Part shown: positions 9,001 to 18,000 of the stretch, piece by piece
Layout of the letters: each line of letters opens with the position of its first letter
Numbering within the stretch: the first letter of the stretch is position 1
Origin: Kribbella amoyensis
GTDB taxonomy: Bacteria > Actinomycetota > Actinomycetes > Propionibacteriales > Kribbellaceae
Reading direction: 5' to 3'
DNA length: 64,000 nt
NCBI RefSeq assembly: GCF_007828865.1
Contig: NZ_VIVK01000001.1
Coordinates: forward strand, 5,890,001 to 5,954,000
Translations under genes and position numbers: made by a program
Notes under the pieces: model-generated
The model's database searches: none
What the model saw: the letters and a program-made list of their open reading frames with translations, nothing else
Told to the model about the DNA's origin: nothing

Positions 9001-12000
9001 ACAGCCTGAACGTCAGCGACGTGGCGATCCACCCGAGCGTGCAGCGGACAGAGCGGACCGTCGGGGTCAAGTACAAGCTGGTCCACCGGCTCACCGTGCA
9101 CAAGCTCGACAAGGACGAGTCGTTCAGCATCGACGGCGAGGGTGACGCGGTGCTGCGGGTGCCCGCGAACGACCTGTTCCGGTACGGCGGCCCGGTCCCG
9201 CGCAGCGAGCTCATGCTCGACAAGGACGGCAACCCGCGCCGTGGTGTCGACGGCAAGGTGCTGTTGAAGGGCGACCCGCAGCCCACCGACGAGAACCTGA
9301 AGCCGCCGGTCTGGTGGGGCAACGGGCCTGGCCAGCTGCGCGGCGCCGGGGCCGCCCTGGTGCAGAACCTGCAGGGCGCCGACGAGGCGTACAAGAAATT
9401 CGTCCGGCACCTGAGCGACGAGGGCATCGTGCCGGAGCTCGACGACCGGTTCCGGCCGAAGATGCAGACGCTGGTCGGCAAGGACCCCGCGCTCGTCGCG
9501 AGCCAGCTGTCCAACCTCGAACGGGTCGGCCAGCAACTCGCCCGGCACCGGCTGGAGACCGGGTACGACCAGGCCTGCCAGGAAGGCGTGCTGTTCTCGG
9601 TCAGTACGCACAAGACCGGGTCCGTGCCGCAGATCCACACCTACCGGATCCACCTGGAGCAGGACTTCGAGAACGCCCGCCTGCTCGGCCTGAACACCTC
9701 GCAGACCGCGACCAACCTGCACATCGGCTCGAACACCACGGTCCGGTCCCGTGGCCGGTCCAAGGGCCTGCCGTGGTCGGCCCGGCTCGGCTTCGGCAAC
9801 CGCCCGCCCGAGAACCAGGCCGGTAGTACGCCCGACGGCGGCCCGTCGTACAACCGCAGCGCGCTCGGCCGGTTCTTCGGCTGGGCCACCGGCAGCACGG
9901 TCAACGGCGTGACCCTGACCGAGAGCACGGCGCCGCTGGCCGACTTCGAGGTGACCTCGCGGCTGCGGATCACCGAGGTGACGACGGCCGGCGACACCGA
10001 CCCGATCGTCGACGTCGAGAGCAAGGCCCGGGTCACGATCGACAGCGAGTTCTGCGACCGGGGCGAGCCACAGGTCATGTCCATCCCGGGCCGGGTGAAG
10101 CCGGCGCTGCTGCAGACGGCCACCTGGCAGCACCTGGACACCGGGAACGCGTTGTCCCGGCTGGTCGCGGAGATGCCGGCCGCGGCCCGGCAGGACTCGG
10201 CCGCGCTGCACCACCTGGCCGCGTTCATGAACGTGCGGAACCTGAACGCGCACCCCGAGATGATGACGACCGAGTACAGCACCGGGTTCGCGATCAGCCC
10301 GGCGCCGTCCACCAGGGAACAGGCGATCGCCCAGCGCGGCCTGCTCCCCCGGCAGGCGAGCGTCGGTCTCACCACCCGGGTGGAGAACCTCAAGTACGTC
10401 GGCAGCGGGCACCAGGTGATCGGCGACATCAACCTCACCCTGGCCAGTTCCAGCTTCACCGCGAGCAGCTCGACCGGCCAGCGGATCGGCGTCGGGGTCG
10501 GGACCGGCTCGGTGCAGGCCGACGGCGACGGCATGAACGCCAGCATCGGCGGAGCCCGCTCGACCAGTTCGTCCAGCTCCAGTACGCAGACCGCGATCGG
10601 CGGCATCGAGCGGCTCGGGATCAAGACCGGCCAGCACTACCAGTTCGTCGCCGACCTGGTCCTCGAGGCCAAGATCAAGGAATCCGGGCTGTCCAGGCCG
10701 AGGAAGGTCGACCTGGAGAACGGCACGGTGATGCTGACGATCCCGGAGCGGGACGCGCTGAGGATGTACGGCCGCAAGGACCTGGAGCTGCCGCTGCAGA
10801 AGGTGACCGACGCGGTCGAGCGGGTGCTGAACGGCGACCTCAAGCTGGATCGGCGGACCACGGCGAGCCTGCTGCGCCGGTACCAGGCGGAGAAGGCCGG
10901 CGCGACCGACGAGCTCGCCCTGTCGCACACCGACGAGCGGCTGGCCGAGCACCTGCGCACCTTCGCCCCGGTGGCCAAGCCGGCCGGACTGCCGGAGAAG
11001 TTCCAGGACGTCGCCGTCGAGGCCGAGAAGATCGCGGCCGAGCGGACCGAGGTACGGCTGCCCGACTCGTACTCGACGACGCTGGGTGCCGCGCAGGTCA
11101 GCCGGGACGTCTTCGTCAAGGACGGCCAGGAGACCCAGATGCTGGCCGAGGTGCAGGCGACCATCGCCGAGCGGGTCCCGGACGCGCTCACCGATCCGAA
11201 GATCCGCGAGGCGCTGCGCAGCGAGCTCGGCGGGATCCGCTGGCGTGGGCACGCCGACGACATCCTCGACCCGGCCGGCTTCACGATGGACTACCCGTTC
11301 ACCGTCGACGGCGACGGCGCCGTCGCACCGCGCAACCTGCAGGTCCGGGTCCGGATCGTGTTCGACGGACCGGCCACCGTGTCGGACCCGCCCGGGGACG
11401 AGACCGACGACAAGACCCAGAACAGCACGAACATCACCCAGGGCTACGACTACACCGAGGAAGCCCGCAGCCGCACCACGACGACCGGGTACAGCGTGGA
11501 GGTCGGCGGCGGCCTCGCGGAAGGCGGTACCGGTGCGGACGGCGAGGGCTCGGGGACCGCTTCGGCCGGACTGACCACCGAGGCGACCACGTCCCAGACG
11601 TCGACCGGGATCGAGCAGAACACCCGGATGAGCCGGTCCGTGGTCCAGGAGACCAAGGACGTCGAACGGGGCTTCCGGCTGATCATCGACGTCGACGAGC
11701 CGCCGGTGGTCGGGGCCGACACCCGGGGCGTGCTGCTGCGGACCCTGCAGGACCGGAAGGAGAAGCAGGAGAAGCTGCCCCCGCTGCGCCGGGAGGCCCG
11801 GGGCACGATGACGTTGTCGGTCCCGGTCTCGGACATCAACCCGCCCGACGTCGTCCGGCCCGAGGTGGCGGACCACCGGACGGTCCCGCTGCCGAACTAC
11901 TACTTCCTGCAAGGCATTCAGCTGCACGACGAGAACGGGGAGCTGCCGGACCCGGCCAAGACCGCCGAGGACCGGCAGTACGAGGACCAGCTGGTCAAGT

Positions 12001-13217
12001 CGGCGTGTGCCGGTCTGGGTCGCCGGGGCATGCTCACCGCACCCGGCGTCCAGCTGCACAAGCCGACCGTGCGCAAGCTCTTCTCCGCGGCCACCCGGCG
12101 GATCGCGTTCGAGCGGGCCGGTCTGGGCGACGGTCCGTGGACGCCGCCGCTACCGGTGCCCGGCCACGGCTCGCGGGCCGTCACGATGCGGCTGCGGACG
12201 GAGCTGTCCGGCCTGCAGGTCGTCTCGGACACCGGCGAGACCGGCCAGCTCGGTGAGGTGTACCGGCAGCAGGGCCAGACCAACACGGCCCGCAAGAGCA
12301 CCCGGCTGCTGCCGACCAGCAAGAACGTCGGGGCCGCCGACGGGATGACCGGGATCAAGGCCGGCTTCAACGTCAGCGACCAGGTGACCGAAAGGGACTC
12401 CGACACGACCGGCAACCGGAACGAGACGACCAGCTTCGAGTCCGGCCAGCTGGTCACCGTCGAGATGCAGGTGAAGTTCCACATCGACGCGCGGCGGCTG
12501 AAGTACGACCGGCACAACCAGCCGAAGGTCGACCGCGAGCACACCATCGAGAACGCGGCCACCGGTGTCGCCCGGCTGACCATGTTCCGGCACGAGCTGG
12601 AGGCGATCCAGGCCCGGATGGAGGCCGGCCTGCCGCCGTTGGAGGGCTGGGACGCGGACCGGGTCGCCGCCGCGATCAAGCGGACCCCGGAACGCCGGGT
12701 CAGCGCGAGCGAGGTGGTCCGCGACGGCACCGGCGCCGAGGAGTTCCACCCGTACCGGCCGATGGTGGACGCGCTCGCGCAGGCGCGCAAGGACAACGTC
12801 GTCGTCGTCCTGACCATGACGGAGAAGGACGGGTCCGAGCAGGTGTACCGGGCGATGCCGGACGGCAGGATGACCGACGACCGGGACGGCAAGGACCGCA
12901 AGGACCGCAAGGACGGCAAGGACCCTGACAAGGACTTCGGGGCTGCGTTCGCCACCCTGCACCCGCAGCTGGCCCTGCTCGCCGAGGGCCGGGTCGACCT
13001 GCGCGCGCTGTACGACGAAGGCGGGCACAACGGCCGGTTCACCGGTAGCGTGGTGAAGGCCTTGCAGGAGAACGGGATCCCGGCCTCCGCGCTGACGCAG
13101 CTCGACCACAAGCTGTCCGCGGCGCACGGGGAGCGGATGGCCGGGCCGGACGGCGCCAAGCCGGGGGTCGGCAAGCACACCAAGGGCAAGACCGGGACCG
13201 GATTGGCGGTGCAGTGA
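6090..13217 (+). CDS. Giant modular beta-rich protein A (2375 aa), function unknown
   Basis: I see no signal peptide or membrane segment. Order of parts: N-terminal helical domain (1-125); a 165-350 insertion missing from paralogue B; an Ala-rich helical or coiled-coil segment (about 427-540); then from about 610 to 2175 at least six modules that each pair a Ser/Thr/Gly-rich, hairpin-like stretch with beta strands, four of them ending in a hydrophobic strand such as VLRVPANDLFRYG or VMLTIPERDALRMYG. A C-terminal domain ends FGAAFATLHPQLALLAEGRVD. Alternating polar and hydrophobic S/T-rich hairpins recall pore-forming beta-hairpins, but that is inference. It resembles the giant proteins of actinobacteria with type VII secretion. 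The ATG at 6090 has a weak ribosome site; the frame stays open to about 5974 without ATG, GTG or TTG. Its end overlaps the next start (GTGA). Confidence 0.85.
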   Translation: MTTPVQQPDGRTRAALGVALGVVAPEAMALEDGRVRLSSSRDVLEREAVDRVDGRLAELAAQQVSDERLLAEAVALLGAEIDHARGGSSPVDGATVALDRLLDVPNLSDQAQTEAQALLRVVLENNRLTTDSAIQRLAAERAAAEAAERPPLVADTVEAAGRIHREAQVLTNRAAPPSPGPRRRGAHRRAVGGKHRAATNRSQTVGTELGAGLTRDGRPAGTPDLTEDEALDALLQVQPNDLQRGLTAPTAKVDRPKLGVVTTAGHDPQYFRVQIGEPPNGLAAHTTLRSGSMTDPHVLRIDPRMAGQHLPRVWTSQLSGALQKLDTRSAPPATIFQRMRSAVSNLRGRDATAQYDQFRMLSRNWREAQLQPVPDAREVARLEQELHGLSAAIEKKGQPAPVLPWSPEARHVIAPDRTQPTAAPNTPAHLREQVAAEIEGLQKAAEDLATRAEARVDSAEAASTLASTFLADAEVEDDKKDAAAPERARKHRVAAANATYKAVRHTAIANSCKAAAVQANDAAEAYQQLLTKLDELAATGAEPGVEVAGLAQAAADKVGEYQQGVAATLPRKDVQHTVISSGRLPHLTALAKAINADLEADKNPFRFTAETLHRRLRSETRRVLSPDGVTITVGNDATADVSQLSQFKINLNPGELREVLNSPIGFDEGLIGQIDQGGYNLSTTVTHSFGVNGGASLKTVTAFLPSTNAVAAAAEVVNPGFEFAVGQSHSATGTAADYGVGGAVEVLNGEIMRFRSETPSWSYQKRTSALGEWSEPRVVSTGGLRENSHFEVGYGHTYTVPPPKDTVTLDDFGLAGERETLLPEHVLSRIDGLEELCDDGMAGLAARLNGLDRVGHDQLRGLIIDDTPSRLDETTRPGGIGRLISRNGRPVAYAQLETFVVPESAELLSDASAEHKIERLRVGFSNASGGEGYTASQSAAGTLGHTFADAGSTPVDVGPTGKTGRNTSREDSLNVSDVAIHPSVQRTERTVGVKYKLVHRLTVHKLDKDESFSIDGEGDAVLRVPANDLFRYGGPVPRSELMLDKDGNPRRGVDGKVLLKGDPQPTDENLKPPVWWGNGPGQLRGAGAALVQNLQGADEAYKKFVRHLSDEGIVPELDDRFRPKMQTLVGKDPALVASQLSNLERVGQQLARHRLETGYDQACQEGVLFSVSTHKTGSVPQIHTYRIHLEQDFENARLLGLNTSQTATNLHIGSNTTVRSRGRSKGLPWSARLGFGNRPPENQAGSTPDGGPSYNRSALGRFFGWATGSTVNGVTLTESTAPLADFEVTSRLRITEVTTAGDTDPIVDVESKARVTIDSEFCDRGEPQVMSIPGRVKPALLQTATWQHLDTGNALSRLVAEMPAAARQDSAALHHLAAFMNVRNLNAHPEMMTTEYSTGFAISPAPSTREQAIAQRGLLPRQASVGLTTRVENLKYVGSGHQVIGDINLTLASSSFTASSSTGQRIGVGVGTGSVQADGDGMNASIGGARSTSSSSSSTQTAIGGIERLGIKTGQHYQFVADLVLEAKIKESGLSRPRKVDLENGTVMLTIPERDALRMYGRKDLELPLQKVTDAVERVLNGDLKLDRRTTASLLRRYQAEKAGATDELALSHTDERLAEHLRTFAPVAKPAGLPEKFQDVAVEAEKIAAERTEVRLPDSYSTTLGAAQVSRDVFVKDGQETQMLAEVQATIAERVPDALTDPKIREALRSELGGIRWRGHADDILDPAGFTMDYPFTVDGDGAVAPRNLQVRVRIVFDGPATVSDPPGDETDDKTQNSTNITQGYDYTEEARSRTTTTGYSVEVGGGLAEGGTGADGEGSGTASAGLTTEATTSQTSTGIEQNTRMSRSVVQETKDVERGFRLIIDVDEPPVVGADTRGVLLRTLQDRKEKQEKLPPLRREARGTMTLSVPVSDINPPDVVRPEVADHRTVPLPNYYFLQGIQLHDENGELPDPAKTAEDRQYEDQLVKSACAGLGRRGMLTAPGVQLHKPTVRKLFSAATRRIAFERAGLGDGPWTPPLPVPGHGSRAVTMRLRTELSGLQVVSDTGETGQLGEVYRQQGQTNTARKSTRLLPTSKNVGAADGMTGIKAGFNVSDQVTERDSDTTGNRNETTSFESGQLVTVEMQVKFHIDARRLKYDRHNQPKVDREHTIENAATGVARLTMFRHELEAIQARMEAGLPPLEGWDADRVAAAIKRTPERRVSASEVVRDGTGAEEFHPYRPMVDALAQARKDNVVVVLTMTEKDGSEQVYRAMPDGRMTDDRDGKDRKDRKDGKDPDKDFGAAFATLHPQLALLAEGRVDLRALYDEGGHNGRFTGSVVKALQENGIPASALTQLDHKLSAAHGERMAGPDGAKPGVGKHTKGKTGTGLAVQ
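12888..12923 (+). repeat. Four tandem 9-base units encoding (G/R)KD repeats
   Basis: Four copies of SGCAAGGAC (S = C or G) encode GKD-RKD-RKD-GKD inside giant protein A, followed by PDKD. The aligned position of paralogue B has only the short stretch SSGRDRK, so the repeat is an insertion specific to A. The unit is in frame, and copy-number change would lengthen or shorten a charged linker without breaking the gene. Confidence 0.85.
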
Positions 13218-13759
13218 GCGACTACGACCCGACGTACGCGATCGCGCGAACCGGAGACGAGACGCTGCTCTACCTGGAGCTGCACCCGTGCCCGGATTGC
13301 GGCACGATCGAGACGCCCTGGGAGCACGGCCTGGTGGAGTCCGACGGCGAGCTGGTGATCAGCTACGCCGGTATCTGCGCGACCTGCGGCGCCGAACGTC
13401 AGTACCTGTTCGGGCTGCCGGAGACCGAGTCGGTCGGCCCGTTCCCGAACTTCGGCGGGCCGGAGCCGTCCGAGCTGATCGACGCCGGTGAGTGGATGGC
13501 CGTCGCGGACCGGGCGGCCGGTTCGGTCCCGGCCGGCGCCGACCTGGCCGGCGACCAGGAGGCCGCCGTGGTCCTGCAGGTGGCCCGGGCCGCGGTCGAG
13601 GAAGTACTCAAGTTCGTCCCGGCCGGCGCCGACGCGGTGCCCGACAACGCGTTCTGGACCGACGACGGGCAGGCGGTAAGAGCCGCGGAACCGGGTAGGT
13701 TCCGGCTGGAGCGACTACTCGTCGTCAGAGACAGCTACAGCGATACAGGAGCGAATTGA
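13214..13759 (+). CDS. Small CxxC/CxxC protein coupled to giant protein A
   Basis: A 181-residue soluble acidic protein. Cys pairs C26PDC29 and C55ATC58 form a likely zinc ribbon. The C-terminal half contains LIDAGEWMAVADR (88-100) and VLKFVPAGADAVPDNAFWT (131-149), both with close matches in the next gene. The GTG start overlaps the stop of the giant gene (GTGA), and its own stop overlaps the next ATG (TGATG), so the three genes form a tightly coupled unit. No enzyme motif is seen. Accessory, chaperone or immunity partner roles are plausible from position alone; I cannot choose between them. Confidence 0.82.
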   Translation: MSDYDPTYAIARTGDETLLYLELHPCPDCGTIETPWEHGLVESDGELVISYAGICATCGAERQYLFGLPETESVGPFPNFGGPEPSELIDAGEWMAVADRAAGSVPAGADLAGDQEAAVVLQVARAAVEEVLKFVPAGADAVPDNAFWTDDGQAVRAAEPGRFRLERLLVVRDSYSDTGAN

Positions 13760-14304
13760 TGCTGACCGCACGGACCCTGGCCGAGGCGCAGGTCTACCTG
13801 AGCGTGCTCGCCGTGGGCGACGACGCCCCCGAGGCGACCGCGCCGCCGGCCACCACCCGGACCGAGAACGAGGAGAGCTGGACGATCAGCTCCGCGGTCG
13901 GCGAGGTGGAGGTCCCGTTCCGGACCGAGGACGAGGCGCGCAAGCTCGGTGAGCGGTTCGGGCTCGGGGTCTCGCTGCTGCTGGACGCCGGGGCCTGGGT
14001 CAGCCTCGCCTCCGTCTGGGCCCGGCGCGCCCAGGACGCCGATCTTGAGTACACCGGTCAGCCGGGCCAGAACCGCGAGCGCGTCGAGCTCAACTGGGAG
14101 TTCGCCCGCGACGGCCTGGCCGAGGCGCTGAAGTTCCTGCCCGACGGCGCGGACGCGATCCCGGCGGACGCGTTCTGGACCGAGCTCGGGACCAGGGTGT
14201 ACGAGCAGAACAAGGAGCTGTTCACCCGGGCCAAGCTGACCGAGGACCACGAGTTCTACCGCGACACCCTGGACGACTTCCGGTCGCTCTACGGCGAGGC
14301 CTGA
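13759..14304 (+). CDS. Small acidic protein sharing a C-terminal domain with its upstream neighbour
   Basis: A 181-residue soluble protein without Cys pairs. LLDAGAWVSLASV (74-86) and ALKFLPDGADAIPADAFWT (123-141) match the corresponding segments of the preceding gene product, so the two are diverged tandem paralogues; only the upstream copy has the zinc-ribbon N-terminus. The ATG at 13759 is chosen over the TTG one codon earlier because AGGAG lies 8 bases upstream. Its last 16 bases overlap the end of the convergent VLRF1-type gene. Function unknown. Confidence 0.82.
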   Translation: MLTARTLAEAQVYLSVLAVGDDAPEATAPPATTRTENEESWTISSAVGEVEVPFRTEDEARKLGERFGLGVSLLLDAGAWVSLASVWARRAQDADLEYTGQPGQNRERVELNWEFARDGLAEALKFLPDGADAIPADAFWTELGTRVYEQNKELFTRAKLTEDHEFYRDTLDDFRSLYGEA

Positions 14305-14921
14305 TCCGGCGGGTCGGTGAGCTCGATCCGGAGCGCGCGGGCGTCCTGACCCGCCTGCTCGAGGACCTTGTGCTTGGGGTCCGGTACGCCGAGGAACGGC
14401 GGCCGGACCAACGGCACCAGGTCCTTCAGCCGGGGATCCTCGAGCACGGTGTCGACGGCCTTGCGGTCTCCCCCGCACACCAACGCGTCCAGCTCGGCCC
14501 CACCGAGGATCCGTACCGCGACCTCGGTAGCTGCCGCGAACGCCTCCCGGGCCTGGTTGTCCCGCCGCCGCGCATACCGCTGCTGGGACCAGCCGCCCGC
14601 CTTCGTCGTGCCCTGGACATGCCGTGACCCGACCTTCGAGTCGGTCAACCGGCTGCCGACGAACACCCCGGCGCCGTACCCGCCTCGCCGGACCAGCAGG
14701 ACGCCGAGCCGGTGGTCGGCCAGCACATGCGCGACCAGGCCGTCCCGGCTGAGCTCGGTCAACGGCCCGAACGGCACCTCGACGACAGCGACCGCCCCGT
14801 CCTCCGCCGACACGGTCAGCCGCTCCGGCGTGACGCCGTACGCCGTGCTGCCGTGCCGCTCGCCGAAGCCGGTGAGCCAGCGATCGAGGCGTTCCGGGGC
14901 GACGGAGACGAGACGGGTCAC
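14289..14921 (-). CDS. acVLRF1-family peptidyl-tRNA hydrolase
   Basis: A 210-residue protein of the VLRF1 (Vms1/ANKZF1) branch of the eRF1-like fold, which releases stalled nascent chains by cleaving peptidyl-tRNA. The diagnostic block GSRHVQGTTKAGGWSQQRYA, with the catalytic-loop Gln region, is followed by RRRDNQAREAFAAATEVA and a C-terminal eRF1-like domain (LDALVCGGDRKAVDTVLEDP). The GTG at 14921 (VTRLVSVAPERL) gives a natural N-terminus; the longer frame from 14966 has no support. It sits between the two giant-gene units on the opposite strand and converges on the small acidic gene with a 16-base overlap. The link to the giant proteins may be coincidental. Confidence 0.82.
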   Translation of the reverse strand: MTRLVSVAPERLDRWLTGFGERHGSTAYGVTPERLTVSAEDGAVAVVEVPFGPLTELSRDGLVAHVLADHRLGVLLVRRGGYGAGVFVGSRLTDSKVGSRHVQGTTKAGGWSQQRYARRRDNQAREAFAAATEVAVRILGGAELDALVCGGDRKAVDTVLEDPRLKDLVPLVRPPFLGVPDPKHKVLEQAGQDARALRIELTDPPDQASP

Positions 14922-15090
14922 GCGCCGACGGTAACGCACCCGACGTGCCGGTGTGACGGATGCCACCGGCAGATATTCCCAGCTTTAATGAGATACCTGG
15001 CGAAAAAGCGATGAATTGCTTGTTAACCTCCCGCGCAAGATGACCGGTGACGCAAAGTGAGCGCTGGTCCGACACGGGGAGAGGTCGGGA

Positions 15091-18000
15091 TTGGCGGCGA
15101 TCAGCGGAGATGACCCACGGGTCCGCGCGCGAGCCACGCTGGAACTCGCGCTGGGATTCCTGGCGCCCGCGGCGATCGTCCTGCAGGACGGCAGCGTCCG
15201 GTTGCGCGATGCGGAGGACCGGCTGGACCGAAAGGTCGTCCGCCGGCTGGACCGCCGGCTCAAGGCCCGGGCCCGCGCGGGCGTCACGGACGACCGGCTG
15301 GCCGTCGAGGCGATCGCGTACTTCGGCGCGGAGATCGAGCGGGCCCGCGGGGGCCGGCGCGCCGATGGTGCGACCACGGCGCTCGACCGGCTGCTGGACC
15401 GGCGCGACCTGTCCGCCGCGCAGCGTGCCGAGTCGCAGGCCCTGCTCCGCGAGGTGCTGACCGGGAACACGCTGACCAGTTGGCCCGAGCTGAAGCAGTT
15501 CATGGACGCCCAGGCTGCTCCGCCGTCGACCGAGCGCAGGTCGCTCGCGGCCGACATTCTCACCGCGGCCCGTTCGCTGAGCCACGACACGGAGACCTAC
15601 GTCCGCTCGCTCGCGACGCCCGAGGCGCCGTCGACGGGTACGGGGATCGAGGCGCAGTACGACGAGTTCCGCCGGCTCGCCCGGGAGTGGCACGAGCAGG
15701 GCGAGGACCGTGGATCGCGGCAGCTCCTGACGATCCAGCACGAGCTCGAGGACCTGGTCATGTCGATCCAGCGCGCGGGCCACCCTGCTCCGGTCCTCCC
15801 CTGGGCCGGACCGACCGTCGTCGCCGATCAGGAGTCGCCGTCCGATCCGGCCGAGCGGCTGCGGGAGCAGGTCCGCCGGCAGATCACCAAGCTCGAGTCG
15901 GCGGCGTCGGACCACCTCAAGCGGGCCGCGACCCGGGCCGAGAGCTCGGGCGAAGCACGGGGACAGGCCGCGACGCTGTTCGCCACGGCAGACGAGCAGG
16001 CGTCGTTGCACGACACAGCCGCCGCGGAACGCGCCCGCCGGTTCCGGGTCCGGGCCGTCGCCCGGGTGCGCGTCGCGGAGCGACATACCCGGATCGCCGA
16101 GTCCTGTGTCGCGGCAGCCGACCAGGCCGGAGCGGCTGCCGGCGTGTACCGGACGCTGCTGCGGGCTGCCGACGCGGGCGCTGGTCCCGAGCAACTGGCC
16201 GACCTGGCTCGGGACGCGACCCAACAGGTCCGCGCGTACGAGTGGGCCACGGCGGCCACCCTCCCGTCCCCGGACGTCCTGCAGAACGGCCTCCCCTCCG
16301 GCCGGCTGCCGCACCTCACCGCGCTCAGCTACGAACTCAACCAGGCGCTCAGGAAGCGGAAGAACTCGTTCCGCTTCACCCCGGACCTCCTGCACCGGAC
16401 CCTGCGCGGCGAGAGCCGGCGGATCCTGTCGCCGGACGGCATCGTGCTGACGATCGGCAACGACCCGCGCGCGGACGTCAGCGAACTCGTCCAGCTCGAA
16501 CTGAAGCTCGACCCGGGCGAGCTGCACGAGGTCCTGAACAGCCCGGTCGGCTTCGACGAGGCGCAGGTCGGGCAGGTCGTCCAGGGCGGCTTCAACGTCG
16601 CCACCTCCGCCACCGACCGGCTCGGTACCACGGGAGCTGCCGGCCTGCGGTCCGTGACGGACGGACTGCCCGACTCGAGCAAGCTCAAGGCTCTCGCCGA
16701 ACTGGCCTCACCCGGCGCCGAGGTGGCCGACGACCTCGGGGTGACGGTCACGGGCGGCGCCACCGAGTTCGCCCAGAGCGGTGCTGTCGAGGCGCTGCGG
16801 GGCGAGTTCCTCCGTTACCGCTCGCCGCGACCGCGCTGGATCTGGCGGATCCGGGACTCGGCCCTCGCGGACTGGTCCGCCGCTCAGGTCGTCCACTCCG
16901 GTGGGGAGCCGGACGCCGGCGCCTTCGACCTCGGGTACAGCCACACCTACACGGTCGGGCCGCCCGGCAACCAGACCAGCCTCGCCGACGTCGGCCTGCC
17001 CGAGGAACGCGGCGCGACGTTGCCCGAGCACTTCGTCTCCCGAGCCGACGGGCTGAACGAGCTGTCCGACCGAGCCGTGGCGGAGCTGCGGGTACGACTC
17101 GGATCGCTCGACCGGGTCGGTCACGACCGGCTCCGGGGACTGCTGACCGACGACGCCATGATCCGGCTGGACGAGACGACCCGGCCCGGTGGGGTCTGGC
17201 GACTGATCACGAACGGCGGCCGGCCGGTCGCGTGGGCGCAACTGGAGAGCGTCGCCGACCTCGATACCGCGGAACTGCTCAGCGACAGTTCCCCCGACCA
17301 CAAGCTCGAACTGTGGCGGGTCGGGAACTCTGGTGCGTCCGGCGGTCAGACCTTCGCCTCGTCCCGGACGGTCAGCGGTACGGCCGCCACAGCATTGGCG
17401 GACATCGGATCGACCAGTACGGACCTGACCCCGGGGGCTCGCGCGGGCCGCAGCAAGGGCGAGGAGGAAGCCAGTACGACGTCCGACGTCGGCAGCCGAT
17501 GGAGTACCCAGCGGATCGCGCCGACCGTCGGGGTGAAGTTGGGAGTGCGGCACAAGCTGACCGTGCATCGCCTGGACCGCGCCGAGTCGTTCACGGTCGA
17601 CGGCAGCGGCGACGTCTGCTTGCGGATGGCGGAGCGCGACGCGTTCCGATACGGCCTGCCCGTACCGGACGACGCGCTGAGCCGGGACGCGGACGGCGAC
17701 CTCCGTCGGGGTGTCGACGGCCGCGTACTGCTGCGCGGCGACCCGCATCCGGCCGAGGCCCCGCCACAGCTCCCTGTGTGGCTCGGCACCGGACCGCGGC
17801 AGCTGCGTGGCGCCGGCCCGGCGATGATCCGCGAGCTGAGTGGTGCTGACGACGCGTTGCGGGACCTGCTCCCGCGGCTGTCCAAGCAGTCCCTCATTCC
17901 GCCGCTCGACGACTCGGGTCGTCCGCTGCCGGCCAAGTTCGCCGGTCAGGATCCCGCGGTCCTGCTGAGCCAGGCGGAGAACTGGGAGCGCACGCTGCAG

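Noticed and set aside
5964..12059. 2031-residue minus-strand frame opposite giant gene A
   Set aside because: Repetitive RVGQ/HRP-type composition typical of an antisense frame. The plus-strand reading is supported by the paralogue in B and the coupled small genes.
12888..12923. Tandem 9-mers as a CRISPR-like array
   Set aside because: Units are 9 bases without spacers and lie in frame inside a coding region.
13735..16527. 930-residue minus-strand frame across the small genes and the start of B
   Set aside because: Shadow frame; it crosses the VLRF1 gene, which is real on the same strand in another frame, and shows no family motifs.
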